DNA of 64,000 nt, from NCBI GenBank assembly GCA_030568195.1, contig JAJLTO010000011.1, forward strand, positions 1 through 64,000. Reading direction: 5' to 3'. A model generated the notes under the pieces. The model was not told where the DNA came from, did not search any database, and saw only the letters and a program-made list of their open reading frames with translations. The stretch comes from Dipodascopsis uninucleata var. uninucleata (taxonomy: Eukaryota > Ascomycota > Lipomycetes > Lipomycetales > Lipomycetaceae). Each line of letters opens with the position of its first letter. The first letter of the stretch is position 1. Positions 10,961-22,240 of the stretch are shown here, in pieces. The translations under genes were made by a program, and so were the position numbers.

Positions 10961-12457
10961 ATGAAAGCATTCAACATTTTTCTTGCCTTCACTGTTTCCT
11001 TGTCAACGACAATCGCTACTCCGTTGACATACACACAACTCAGAGCTCGATCGAATATAAACGATCCACAGACTGAAAATAATACTGCTATTGTAAACTT
11101 GAACGTCAAGACAGGTTACCCAAAGCATCTTGCCTCCGGAATACTTTATGGCGTACCTGATAACAGGACACAAATCCCATCTCACTTCTTCAGTGACATT
11201 GACCTGCAATATATTAGAGCTGGTGGCGCTCAATTAGATGAGCCTGCACGTGGTTGGATATGGGGTTTGGATGAGTATTATGGCAGATTCAATTCTACAT
11301 ATTCGAACTACAAACTTGCTAGACAACACGGCGCCGCTTTTGTCTTACTTCCGCACGACATATGGGGAACTGACCATGTAAACTCATCTACTGTTTGGCC
11401 TGGCGACAATGGCGATTGGAGTAATTACTATGATTTTTTGGATCAACTGCTATCTGATATTAGACGCAATGACATGATCGATGGTCTTGTATTCGATATT
11501 TGGAACGAACCAGATGGTTTCTTTTTCTGGCAGCGTTCACAGTCGCAGTGGATCGATCTTTATGTCAGAACTAGCATATATATAAGGTATATTTCGTCAT
11601 TATCTATTAATTTTCAGATTCTAACTGACATATAAATTAGATCTACATCAGCTTATCACAAGATAAAGTTAAGCGGCCCTTCTTTGGCTCAAGCTCCAAC
11701 CTATTCAAATAGCTGGTATACTAACTGGCTTGCAAGTATTGTCGGAAACCATTCCATTCCAGACCAGTTTACGATGCACCTCGAGGATGGTACTGACTCA
11801 AACTTTAATCCTGGAGTTGCCATTCCGATTTTCCAATCACTTCTTGCTGAGTATGATATAGCGCCTCAAGAAATTAACGTTAATGAGTACGCAACTTTTG
11901 ATAATCAAGTAGCTAGCTGCACTGGTTGGTGGATTGCCGGTCTCGAACGATATAACGCTTGGGGTATTCGAGGAAACTGGCTTAGTGGCTATTCTTTGCA
12001 CGATTATGCGGCCAATATTCTTGGAAAGCCTGCTGCGAACGAAAATGAAAATGCTGCTGAATATTCATCCAATGGATATTTTCCAAACGGAGAATGGCAT
12101 ATTTACCACTATTATAGCAAAAATATGACTGGTCTACGACTCAAAACCATATCTAGTAGCGATAGTCATTTGGATGTTTACGGAACTGTTGGAGACAAAG
12201 TTCGTCTGCTTGCTGGTGTTCGTCTACAAGTCGGTACATGGTATTTAAATATCACTCATCTAACATCAATTGGCTTGGCTGAATCTGGCAATGTAAACAT
12301 TCGGAAGATCGAATTTCCAGACAACGGGCATTTTGGGGAAGTTTTTGGTCCTATAGATTTAGGATATGAACGCTACACGTATACTGACAATACACTCACA
12401 ATCGCTATCGAGCAAGACGACTATTCTACAGGCTGGGCTTTTGAAATTTCGAAGTAA
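10961..12457 (+). CDS. secreted clan GH-A glycoside hydrolase (GH39-like)
   Basis: Two exons, 10961-11586 and 11641-12457, give 480 residues. The intron is 54 bp with donor GTATAT, branch CTAAC and acceptor ATTAG. The frame is the same on both sides, and splicing removes the in-frame stop at 11633-11635. I start at 10961 because this Met begins a typical signal peptide (about residues 1-20, ending SLSTTIAT); an upstream in-frame ATG at 10811 would bury it. Residues 50-300 have a TIM-barrel pattern. VFDIWNEPDG (178-187) supplies a likely acid/base Glu183, and INVNEYA (287-293) a likely nucleophile Glu291, the arrangement of clan GH-A retaining enzymes. LSGPS (219-223) follows the splice junction as in fungal relatives. 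The C-terminal 120 residues form a beta-rich domain. It probably acts on plant or fungal polysaccharide outside the cell; the exact substrate is unknown. Confidence 0.8.
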
Positions 12458-13367
12458 CTTTGAAGTAGAGAAATAAGTTATATGAAACAGCTTATCTGCG
12501 CAAACAATTTAGTGTCTAGCTCCCTGAAATATAATTTATATTGAGGGTATTATAGGAAATAAACATTTTTTCTCTACTGGAGGTGTTTACATTCTAATAT
12601 CTGAGTTGACAGCTAAATTCACCTTATATCATAATGACTATAATTACTGCTATATTCGTAGATTTCCAGACATCTTAGAAAGTAGTGTAGCAAAAATAGG
12701 CATCTGCGGAAAAATCGCCTCCATCTGTGTAAATATATATCCTCGATCACAGACGGTCAGACGTAGAACATATCTTCACTATTCAGAGCCATAGATATGT
12801 CGAGAAGCAGGTCAGGAAAATATTGACAATCCCCTATTAATAATAGTTTCAAAACCTATTTGATTAATTACTGTTGTTACTATCAGCAACGGAGTAGATT
12901 TTAATAAAACACAACCTTCCAGTTCCACGAACCAAATCATAGTTAGTCATCCGGAAGAGTTGACAGTTCCAGACTTGCTGCTATGGATCAATTCAGGTTT
13001 ACCAGTATTATCAGATAATCTATAATCTAATCGTATCAAACGAGAAATTTTGCTGTCTGCTAATATGTTGCTTGTTAGGTCTTACCGTTAGCAAACTTAT
13101 GAGAACAACATAATTCCGTCTATAGTCTAGTACCATAAAATTCCTCCTAAAATATTTATATAGCATACACCAATTTTGAGATTCTTTTAGGGTTACAAGC
13201 TTCCTCTTTTCGTCGAGAACTACAGGCATGCTCTATATTGATTCTGATGAGTTATAGGATCAACATAGAACAAGTGGTCGTGGAAGCATTAAAAGAATCA
13301 GTGCTAGGAAGGTCCGATGCCGTCTCCTTCATACTTAGTGGATCATCAAAAAGCGTTAGATAAGTAA
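12458..13367. other. intergenic region, convergent gene ends
   Basis: The glycosidase and the Zn2Cys6 regulator end toward each other across 0.9 kb. No gene is seen. An exact copy of the telomere unit on the plus strand, TAGGGTTACA, lies at 13188-13197. Confidence 0.6.
13188..13197 (+). repeat. single interstitial telomere unit
   Basis: TAGGGTTACA is an exact 10/10 match to the G-strand telomere unit, 13 kb inside the chromosome. Fewer than one chance copy is expected in a window of this size, but a single occurrence is not decisive. Confidence 0.5.
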
Positions 13368-15594
13368 TCACTGCGTCGAAAATAGCATACCTTCTAGACA
13401 TAATAATTCTTCAGTAGTTTCTAACATAAAGCCATCGACAGATCCAGATAGCTCGTCGCTAGGAATAGCGCAAGACGTCTTCGACAGAGCTACTCTAATT
13501 GCCGTAGCTGCTCTCTTAGACTCTTGCGAGCTCTCAATTGTTTCCATCCAAATATTATACGATTTGGATAACGCTTCAGCTATTCTATCATAAATGTTTG
13601 TATATTCTGGTCCAAGGTTTTGAGTATTTGACGGACCCAACGAATAGGTGGAAATCTCTAGACACAAAATACTCACTGCCAGTAAAAAAGTACTTTTTAC
13701 CATAGAAACTATCTTCCAACGAATGTAATAAAGCCTTCCACCTTCTTTCACTTCTTCATTAAGAATCGCTTGCATTTTAAGAATTTCCAATGCAGATTCT
13801 ATAGTCTTCAAGAACGAGTAAGAATATTGCTGATCTCTCAAAGTAGTATTCATATATCTCCTATTCAGAGTACATCTAGCACTGTAGAACGATAGCGCTA
13901 TGTATATTCTATGCATAATCACAGCTGAGCAATCCATTACTGAATCTGCAATAGACTTCATGTGTAACACATGAGGTATCTGATTGTATGTAGTCTCAAG
14001 CAACCTATCTAATCTCATAATCTCGCTGTAATCAGTCTCCTGCCCACTGCTGAGCGTCTCGGAGATCTTAGCAGAGATTTGAAGTATTTTATTCTTTGAT
14101 ATTAAATACAGCACTGGTGTATTTACCGATAACGATCGCACAAGTGGCAAGACAGTCATGTCTTCACTTAAATCGTCATCTAAAAAATTCTGAGGATCTT
14201 GAGTATCACATTGAGAATCGGACACAATTCGTGGAAGACCGATTTCCACTGATACTAACATATCCAATTGTTTTATGAACGCCCATGTTCGTCTACGCAT
14301 TTCGCCAGCGAAAATAGAGACATTTGGAAAATGAGAAGGCTCCCTATGATAGCCCATTCGCATAGCTAGACGTACAATAACTCCCACCAAAATCCACGAA
14401 GCTGTTCGAGTATCTTCTGTATTCACATATTCAATATTAAGGTATAGTATAAGAGCCTCTAATGTGTACGGTACACATCTCGTATAATTATCAAAATGAA
14501 GACACTGTATTATCTTCTCTCGATAATATAGAACCCGCGTTTTTGCATCTGAAATAAAACCGCCGCGATCGTTTTCTGTCTGGTACAAAATTGCTATACA
14601 GAGTATAGAATATAATATAGCTAGCCATGTTACAGGGGTGCTGTCTGGCGTAATCCAAAACTGTTTATACTATATAATTTGAGACCATTAGCAAGCTGAA
14701 AAGATGTGTTAGCTAAAGATAAAACAGTACATACTTCCTTCAAGAAAGTTGAGCGATGAAGAAATACTATAAATGTTAGTATTGAAGTCAACAAGCTACT
14801 GCACAATTCATATACCTCTAGTAACTGCTATATTATTGAAGTATTCAGCAACTAATTTGTCGGCAATCTTCTTTGGAGGAATAGAAGACAGTAATTCTTG
14901 TTTAGTGAAAGGACGGCAAAATGCAGAAAGAAGACCCAATCTTTCAGCTATAGGAGCTTCAGAAGAATTTGATTGTCTTTCATTCATACCATCAATGTTG
15001 TAAACATACTTTTTGATCTCAGAAACCTTACAATGTCATATTTATTAACCTACTTCTCATAGACGAGATCCTATAGGACAAATACCTTCTCTGATACTTA
15101 CACTGTCCATGATAGCAGTCCAATGATCGCCATCAGTATATTCCACTTCACCAGTACTGTCGCTAATGTACATTCGTGGTCCATTGCTGATTGTTAAAGA
15201 ATTTGTCATATTATTAAAGCGAGTATTTACATGGTCTTCATCGGTTGTGTTACGTTTCCTTTCGGTGCGTAATCTGTTTGCTAGAGTAGATACCAATCTT
15301 TCAAGCTGATCTATACGGTCCTGGATATTCTTTGAAGAATCATCTACCTCTTCTTCTTTCGATACATTGGAGCTTGGCTTCACATACACACATGACAGTC
15401 CTTTTTTATAGCAAGTGCTACAGGGGTGAGAACGATCGCACTTCAGCCTGTACGGAACGTCAGATTTCTGTTTATCAAAACTTCAGATATTATACATACT
15501 TTCTCTTCCTACACAATGTGCAGGACAGCTGGGGTTTGTCTCTTCTACGGCTTGCTTTTAGATCTCTATTTGTAGTTTTTGATTCTTCGCTCAT
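13368..15594 (-). CDS. Zn2Cys6 transcription factor, five exons
   Basis: Exons on the minus strand: 15594-15500, 15447-15102, 15026-14816, 14766-14735 and 14669-13368, giving 661 residues. Introns are 52, 75, 49 and 65 bp with GTATGT, GTAAGT, GTATAT and GTATGT donors; TACTAAC is visible in the third. The binuclear zinc cluster is split by the first intron: SCTLCRKRK joins LKCDRSHPCSTC, giving Cys25, 28, 35, 41, 44 and 51 with spacing 2-6-5-2-6. A coiled coil (IQDRIDQLERLVSTLANRL) follows for dimerisation. HWTAIMDSVSEIKK, FLHRSTFLKEYKQFW and TPVTWLAILYS then mark the start of the fungal-specific regulatory domain. The 32-nt fourth exon encodes the HRSTFLKE motif, and each junction restores a family motif in frame. 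It ends convergently with the glycosidase gene, a possible target. CGG triplets upstream could be its own binding sites. Confidence 0.88.
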
Positions 15595-15670
15595 TTTAAA
15601 ACTCTTTAATCATTCATATCAAAGATATCCTGCTAAATCATGGAAATTGTTTGTGAATAGTGAATTTGGA

Positions 15671-15750
15671 CCGAGCAGCGCCGCACGAACTTCTGCTAGA
15701 GCAATCTAAACTCCGATCCTCCGATCTCCGATCTCCGACCCTCCGCGCCG
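15671..15750 (-). promoter_or_regulatory. CGG-triplet cluster upstream of Zn2Cys6 gene
   Basis: On the plus strand CCG occurs at 15671 and 15681, then at 15713, 15721, 15728, 15735, 15743 and 15748. Reading in the gene direction these are direct CGG repeats spaced mostly 7 to 8 bp, embedded in a GATCGGA-type repeat, 77 to 156 bp before the start codon. Zn2Cys6 proteins recognise CGG triplets, so this is a candidate operator, possibly autoregulatory. It is also unusually GC-rich for the region. Confidence 0.4.
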
Positions 15751-16019
15751 TCACATTAGTTCCGCTTAGATCACGACTAATTTGTAACAGCTAATAAAGA
15801 ATCTGCTTTAGTCTTTCGTCAGCTTAAAGTATTTATAACCTTTTCATCACATGCACTTTAGAGGCTTTTATTGCAGAATGTAATTCGATCGTTCGACAGT
15901 CCGATCTAATTCTCGATTGAGATGAGATTTTCTCCTTTGCTGCATGGTGTATTCAAACGACTAAATTATACCATTAAAATGGAATCCAAGTATATCCGAT
16001 GCCACTGTAGATTATTGAT

Positions 16020-16455
16020 TTGAGACGCTGTTTATTATCGTTGCAGATTCTGTCGCAAAGCGGTTCTCCTGAAGCTGCATTTCAGCACTATACCGTTATA
16101 TTACCACACTTGGTCTCTCCAATTCCTGATTCTAAGCTTTTCGAAAGAGCATGTGTTTTGCCTTTGGGTTATGCACTGCGGCGTATGGCTTGTTTCAAGA
16201 GACCTGCTTGGTCTTGATCTCCCTAGGACTGGCTGTAAATCTACAGAAATGACAGTCATCATATGGGGAGGAACTACAAGTGCTGGCTGCAAATGCCATT
16301 CAGCTTGCTGTATCTGCAGGCTATACTGTTATTACGACTGCTTCTCCAAAGAATTTCGATTACTTAGGAGTCTGGGTGCCAGCAAAGTATTTGATTATAA
16401 AAGTCAGACTATTACAAATGAAAACCATGCTATAATTGAGAAACTCACAGGTTAA
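16020..16455 (+). pseudogene. medium-chain reductase (enoyl-reductase-like) fragment, N-terminal half
   Basis: Pieces of translation in shifting frames match the zinc-independent medium-chain dehydrogenase/enoyl reductase family: EAAFQHYTVI, SPIPDSKLFERACVLPLG, TAAYGLFQ, then VIIWGGTTSAG (nucleotide-binding loop), NAIQLAVSAGYTVITTAS and SLGASKVFDYKSQT. At least three frame changes break it: after the LPLG block, near GTTSAG, and before SLGASK. The GroES-like start of the family is not seen upstream and the C-terminal half is missing here. It ends at IIEKLTG followed directly by a stop. Such enzymes are NADPH oxidoreductases of small metabolites. This copy is dead. Confidence 0.75.
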
Positions 16456-16902
16456 TCAAGCACTTACTTGTGGCGTATTGATCACGAAATACACAATGGA
16501 GTGTTCTGTTTAACGGATAAAGTAACTAGGCTTTATATTATTTTTTCCGAGTATTATTTTAATACTTCAATTTATAAAATACATAAAAAGATCTTGTTTT
16601 ACCGTCGCAAGATTTATAAACATTATAGGTGATACATCGTGCCTTCTAAGATTTACACTCAGATTTGAGACTGACGTGTTATCGAGTTGCTGATTCTATC
16701 TGTAATATAGTTCACAAACACAACGACTCACAGATATCATAGGTGATATCGTGATAATTTAGACCCAGAGTTTGAAGCTATAAAAGATAGCAACAGCACC
16801 ACACTTATAAGACAATAGAATAAACTATGGGTGTCCCGCCCACCTTGACTATAACCTTATTGAACGAAAGTTGGAAACACATTCAATTCGATAGTACATT
16901 CG

Positions 16903-17770
16903 ATGGTTTATATCAACTTACCATTGCTGCTGGTGGTTTTTATAGTAGTTTTCTCTGTAGCTGTACCGTCGTCGCATTTGCGTGATCGAGCTGGTGAGGT
17001 ACGTAGGCTAGTTTGTAAAGATGAATGCTCATGTGCATGCAAGGCAAGTAGCATCAGAGATAGCATAAAGTCGGCTGGCCACCATGGGACACATCTTGTA
17101 AGCTGTGCGTCAGGCACACATGCTTTCTACGCATTTGTAAATGCATACTCTGCGTATCACACTGCCAGATATAGTGAACAATGGAAATATGCTGATACAG
17201 CGAAGTAGCTCTACATTGGGTACAGCGTGTGTATCTATCGTATCGTTCTTAGAGGCTCATGGTTTGTATGCTGCCAGTATCGGCGGAACAAAACGTTCGG
17301 AAGTGAACTACATAGAGTGACACCAGGCGATTTATTCTAATCGGGAGACGTACATGTATAGTGCCCTTAACATTGACAGTGATTACTTCGATGCAAGAGC
17401 TTTTCAGTCAAATAACGAGACATAGCTAGCAATCATGCGTATGTACGCTAATGAGACTACTATTACTAAAAGATATGATAACGGCCCAAATGGTTTGAAG
17501 ATTGATATGCTTGCCATTAGCGGAACGTCACATTATTATCCAGAGGGATACTAAGACGTGTTATACCACAGTACACCGTGCTACGGAGTCATATAGCTCA
17601 GATGACTCAGACTTTTTATGCAGACCAGTTGGGTTCGGATGATAGTAACGTTGTAACGTAGGTCCATGTACAAGCCGAGCAGAACGGTTTCAATTACAAC
17701 TATGAAGCGGAAAATTATTGCTACGGGAGTTAAAGATGACGAAGTATATACGAGATATTGTGAATATATA
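16903..17770 (+). pseudogene. remnant of an unidentified secreted-protein gene
   Basis: The first part (16903-17208) begins with a hydrophobic signal-peptide-like stretch (LPLLLVVFIVVFSVAVPSS) followed by a cysteine cluster (CKDECSCACK). Further right, coding-like sequence persists as SALNIDSDYFDARAFQS and ITKRYDNGPNGLKIDMLAIS, with a dibasic KR site. The gene is no longer intact. I do not recognise the family; a small secreted, possibly processed protein is all that can be said. It lies between two fragments of a medium-chain reductase. Confidence 0.4.
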
Positions 17771-17901
17771 ATAGCAATGAAAATAAGAGGGGACGAGATG
17801 TTTACATGTTAGATCTTCTAACGAAATATCTAAGGATAACTTCTTGTCATTCATTCAAATCAAACTGAGCATAATGCTGCTATAAGTCACATTCAACGGA
17901 C

Positions 17902-18353
17902 ATGATTGATGCACTCAGTGGGAAAATCGTTGCTGGTGCATTATCAATCGGCACAGGGGGGCCCAAGGCTTATTTGAAATCTTGAGAAAGCCAAATGGAA
18001 TAAGTTTATTGCTGTTGCATCATATCCAGTCCCTCAGAAAGAACCAAAACACTTTATATTCCTAAAGACAGCAATATTTTTTTGTTTCTTGGATCATATC
18101 CTTCATTTTCAAAACAAGAACTAGAGGTGTCGCTACAAATCCATATTTGCCACTACACTTTCCCACAATGGCATAGGTAATGCTCTTTTTCAAGACTTCC
18201 TGCCTATTGCTCTTCAAGAAAAGAGTATATCCCTGCTCCTGATCCTGTTATAGTTGGCAAAGGACTCGAATTTGCGCAAGATGCTCTAGATATCCAAAAA
18301 AAAAAAAAGGTGTTTCAGCGATAGAGGTTGTAGTCTCTTTGAGAGGAGACTAG
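17902..18353 (+). pseudogene. medium-chain reductase fragment, C-terminal half
   Basis: Frame-shifted translation gives MIDALSGKIVAGALSIGTGG, KFIAVASYPVPQKEP, TTLSHNGIGNALFQDFLPIA, then YIPAPDPVIVGKGLEFAQDA, LDIQKK and GVSAIEVVVSL. This is the C-terminal half of the same enoyl-reductase-like family as the fragment at 16020-16455. A run of 13 A at about 18296-18308 sits at one frame change. Its first residues (MIDALSGK) correspond to the same family position as the last residues of the upstream fragment (IIEKLTG). The two are therefore either separate decayed paralogues or one gene interrupted with a small duplication. Confidence 0.72.
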
Positions 18354-20365
18354 CTAAAAGACTAAATTTTGATCTATTGCATTTAACTTAAACTTAAATC
18401 ATAAATCAATTAGAGTTTAATAGTTGTATGGTCAGCCGTCTTGTCATCAACCGAAAACTAAACAAGAAACTTATACCTTACGTAAGCTCAATTATTAGCT
18501 CAGTATTCTCGTATTTTTAAGAATATCCATTAATTCAATTCAAAGTATTCACTATATAATTAGAGCCAACAATAGTGGTCGATCATTATGCATGTGTCTG
18601 GATAAATTCTGTTGACATATATAACACCATAATATTTCAGGATACTTAGCAGCTTCTTTGTGCGCATATATCAAGAGTCATTATCCCATACATAAGAATA
18701 AGAATTATATTATTAGAATTATGAGCCGCACGTGAACTATCTTTACAGAATGCGCCCACGCAAGTCTGCAGCAGAAAATTACATCCATAGGTATAGAGTA
18801 CTACGAACTAGTCTCCCTTCCTATATCAAAGCGTCCAGAATTAGCAGATATGTTGCAAAGCAATGCGGTCTGTGTGCATCAGCTCCTGCGAAGGTCACGC
18901 TGTTTCCTCACTAAAATATTTTCATACTGCGATACTGCAATGCAATAGATACCAAAGTACCGCAGAATTCATACCTGCAGTCAGTCCTGATACAGTAAGT
19001 AGTGGTTGTAACGTGGCCATCATGTAATAGGATAATTTCTAAAGAGATGATTGAAAGTAAGAGCAAATAAAGTCCTAGGATATAATACGGAACATTACGT
19101 GTAGTATCAAAGCTCAGAATTCTTCCAAGATGAGGGGATCAAAATATTTTAGGACAAAGCTTCCTTTTAATATACCGTGTCGGCTCTACTACCAATGCAC
19201 CAATAAAAAGCTGTATCGATATAGTCCGGTAGATGTATGATTTGGTACGATGGTACCAAGTATACTACTTTTCGAAACGAACGTGTAGCAAAAGAGCAAA
19301 TGACTTAAGATTCTTTTTGTAGTTGCAAAGGTCCGTCAATTTCGTTGTCAGAGCTCCATATCCGGTAGCTGGACATGTAAACTATATCAGAATCTCCATA
19401 TTTCGCTATACAGATCGAGTTTTGTATCAAATTCACGAAGCAGCGCTTAAAGCAGCATATGTTCTTTAACTTGAAGCTAAAATTTAGCCACACGTTATCC
19501 AACTCACTCAGGGATTCTATAAGCATGCGTAAAAAAATTAACTTATCCTGTCAAGGTATGTTCAGAAGTTCGATGACTGAAGCACGGTATTAAAAATCCG
19601 TTACGGACTATATTTTGGGAGGATAAGACGTATCGTCAATAGTTACTGTGCCAGGAGGAAACTAGGGTTACGCTGAAGGAAAACTAATTACAAGATCTTG
19701 TTTTTATATCACAGCAGTAGAAGACAACAAAATTGAATATCATTTGATATAATATACCTCTACTTTTATTAATCGGATATCTTTATCTTATACTCCCATG
19801 TCTATACGGCGATATGAATTATATTTTTTCATGTAAACCATGAACCTTGCAACCGCTTTGCGAAAGTAGTATACAGAAAGTATCGCACTTGGCGCGTATT
19901 AGACCTATTTCTCCTGCTAGTCTTTTATCCGTAGTCGAGTCGTCGGTCCGCCACTCCGTAGAACAGCAGAAAACTTCCATTTTCAGTTTATATCAAGAAT
20001 GCGGGGGAAGGCAAAATATACAGTTCGAGTTAAATAGGGTAATATAATTCTACTTTCTGGATAAAATGGCTAATGTGCACAAACTCAGAAAGCACATACA
20101 AGCATCCTAGGTTAGCCTGATTAAATTATGAAAATACTCAAACACTGATAGAAAGTAGACTATTTGTACGCAATGAGATATATATATATGTATTTTCTTA
20201 GAGATCTTTCGCTCTTCTCAATAGTAGTCTATGATTACAAAGGTGGACGATATTCTCCTCATATTTGACATTACCCTAGTTTGTGAATACTGAAACAGTC
20301 TCGCCTGCTCTCTGTCAGTTACCCCACTCTTCCGCAACAAATACCTTACAATTTATTATAGGACA
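18354..20365. other. intergenic DNA, no gene seen
   Basis: Two kilobases with only short frames lacking domains. A 9/10 telomere-unit match, TAGGGTTAC, lies at 19663-19671. The last 300 bp serve as the GH43 promoter. Confidence 0.55.
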
Positions 20366-21349
20366 ATGGCACCCCTCATTACTAACATCTATACTGCTGA
20401 TCCGTCTGCTCACGTTTTCAATGGTAGAGTGTATATCTACCCCTCTCATGATAGAGAGAATGACATCGAGTTCAATGACGATGGTGATCAGTATGATATG
20501 ACCGACTACCATGTTTTCAGCACATCATCCTTAGCTCCTCTAGAGCCTGTCGTTGACCATGGTGTCGTCCTGAAGATGGAGGATGTGCCTTGGGTTTCCA
20601 AGCAAGTATGGGCTCCCGATGCTGCAGAGAAGAATGGAAAGTACTATTTATATTTTCCTGCCAGGGATAAGACGGGCATATTTCGCATCGGAGTTGCTGA
20701 GAGCGATAAACCAGAGGGTCCTTTTGCACCAGACCCTGAGCCAATCAAAGGAAGCTACAGTATTGATCCTGCCAGCTTTGTTGATGATGATGGTCAAGGA
20801 TATCTCTACTTTGGAGGCATCTGGGGCGGTCAATTGCAGTGCTTTCAGAAGGGTAATGATGTCTTTGATCCTTCGTGGCAAGGCGCTCAGGAAGTTACTG
20901 GGGAGGGAATCTATGCTCAGGGCCCTCGTGTTGCAAAGCTTACAGATGACATGCACCAGTTTTCGGGTGAGGTCCAAGAAGTAGTTATCTTGGCACCTGA
21001 AACAGGAGAAAAAATTCTCGCTGATGACCATGATCGTCGATTCTTCGAAGCTGCTTGGATGCATAAAAAAGACGGGCGCTATTATTTCTCTTACTCGACG
21101 GGCGACACTCACTACCTTGTCTATGCTGTTGGCACCAGCCCTCTGGGTCCTTTCACCTATGCCGGTCGCATTCTGGAGCCCGTACTGGGATGGACTACTC
21201 ATCACTCTATAGTAGAGTTTAAAAGCAAATGGTACTTATTTTATCATGACTGTGAACTTAGCGGCGGTATTCATCACCTCAGATCGGTTCAGGTCAAAGA
21301 GATTTTCTATGACGACAATGGTATGATTACGACTAAAAAAGTGCAATAG
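20366..21349 (+). CDS. GH43 glycoside hydrolase, intracellular
   Basis: A 327-residue single-domain glycoside hydrolase family 43 protein, the family of beta-xylosidases, alpha-L-arabinofuranosidases and arabinanases, with inverting mechanism. The three catalytic acids of the five-bladed beta-propeller are in place: general base Asp12 (TADPSAH), pKa modulator Asp134 (SIDPASF) and general acid Glu228 (FFEAAWM). A His-containing TTHHSIVEF (277-285) follows as in the family. There is no signal peptide, so the enzyme probably hydrolyses short oligosaccharides after uptake. No C-terminal module is present. The gene is intronless and less AT-rich than its surroundings, with well-biased codons, which may mean high expression or acquisition from elsewhere. 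It could feed pentoses to the L-arabinitol pathway encoded at the right end of the window. Confidence 0.92.
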   Translation: MAPLITNIYTADPSAHVFNGRVYIYPSHDRENDIEFNDDGDQYDMTDYHVFSTSSLAPLEPVVDHGVVLKMEDVPWVSKQVWAPDAAEKNGKYYLYFPARDKTGIFRIGVAESDKPEGPFAPDPEPIKGSYSIDPASFVDDDGQGYLYFGGIWGGQLQCFQKGNDVFDPSWQGAQEVTGEGIYAQGPRVAKLTDDMHQFSGEVQEVVILAPETGEKILADDHDRRFFEAAWMHKKDGRYYFSYSTGDTHYLVYAVGTSPLGPFTYAGRILEPVLGWTTHHSIVEFKSKWYLFYHDCELSGGIHHLRSVQVKEIFYDDNGMITTKKVQ

Positions 21350-22240
21350 ATACGGACAGACACTTAATGTAATGGCAGAATAATATTGAACCTAACGTGC
21401 AAAAGAGAATTATCTCAATGTACTTGTAACTGGTAGAGTGTTGGAATAGCATTTTAACTTCTTTCCAGTCGCAGAAGCTTAAATAATAGTATTAAACTTT
21501 ATGCAATCTTTGTCATCGCCACCACCGCACATTTATATTGACTCTAATATTCGTAGGAAAATATTGCATAGAATGAAATTTTCTTAAATTAATGAGATGT
21601 GTGTCTTTCTGTTTGATGGACTGTGGACAATGTTGTATGCACTTTGCAACCTTAGTCTTGTTCGATCGTTAGGTACTAATTACTTTATTTCATAGTATAA
21701 GAACTCGAAGTATTGTCCATTTGGTGAAAACATCGGCCGTATTCGACTGCACTTAACTATATTACCCATTAACTAGAAGCAATTAAAATTTCCATAGGTT
21801 CAAACAATGTAGTATTAATTTTAACATCTTGTTAATTTATAGATCTTATTATCTAAACTTCAAGGTACCGCAGCAGTCTTATCTTGTGATCGCGTTTGAA
21901 GTAGCTTCGATCTCATAGAATCAAAGGCGTTTTTGCTGAACTGATGCTTAACAATTTCGTCTTACATATGGAAATTGCATATGCTATGTCTTCCTTATTT
22001 GTAATTCTTATCAAGACTCAGATATCTATCTAAACTATTGCTATTTATCTTCTGAAAACAAATATTTTTATAGGTCTGATGTTAGAGCCTCTTCTCCTCC
22101 GGCATTTATTGAAATAGCTATAGACAGATATACTCTTCAGGGAAATTATTTACGGAAATTCTAACACTATATGATACTGAAATAATATTTTGTATTAATA
22201 TGAGAATAAAATATCACATGGCTTCCGCTAAACTTATCCT
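21350..22240. other. intergenic DNA between convergent genes
   Basis: Nothing recognisable in 0.9 kb between the GH43 gene and the alpha/beta-hydrolase gene, which point toward each other. Confidence 0.6.
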
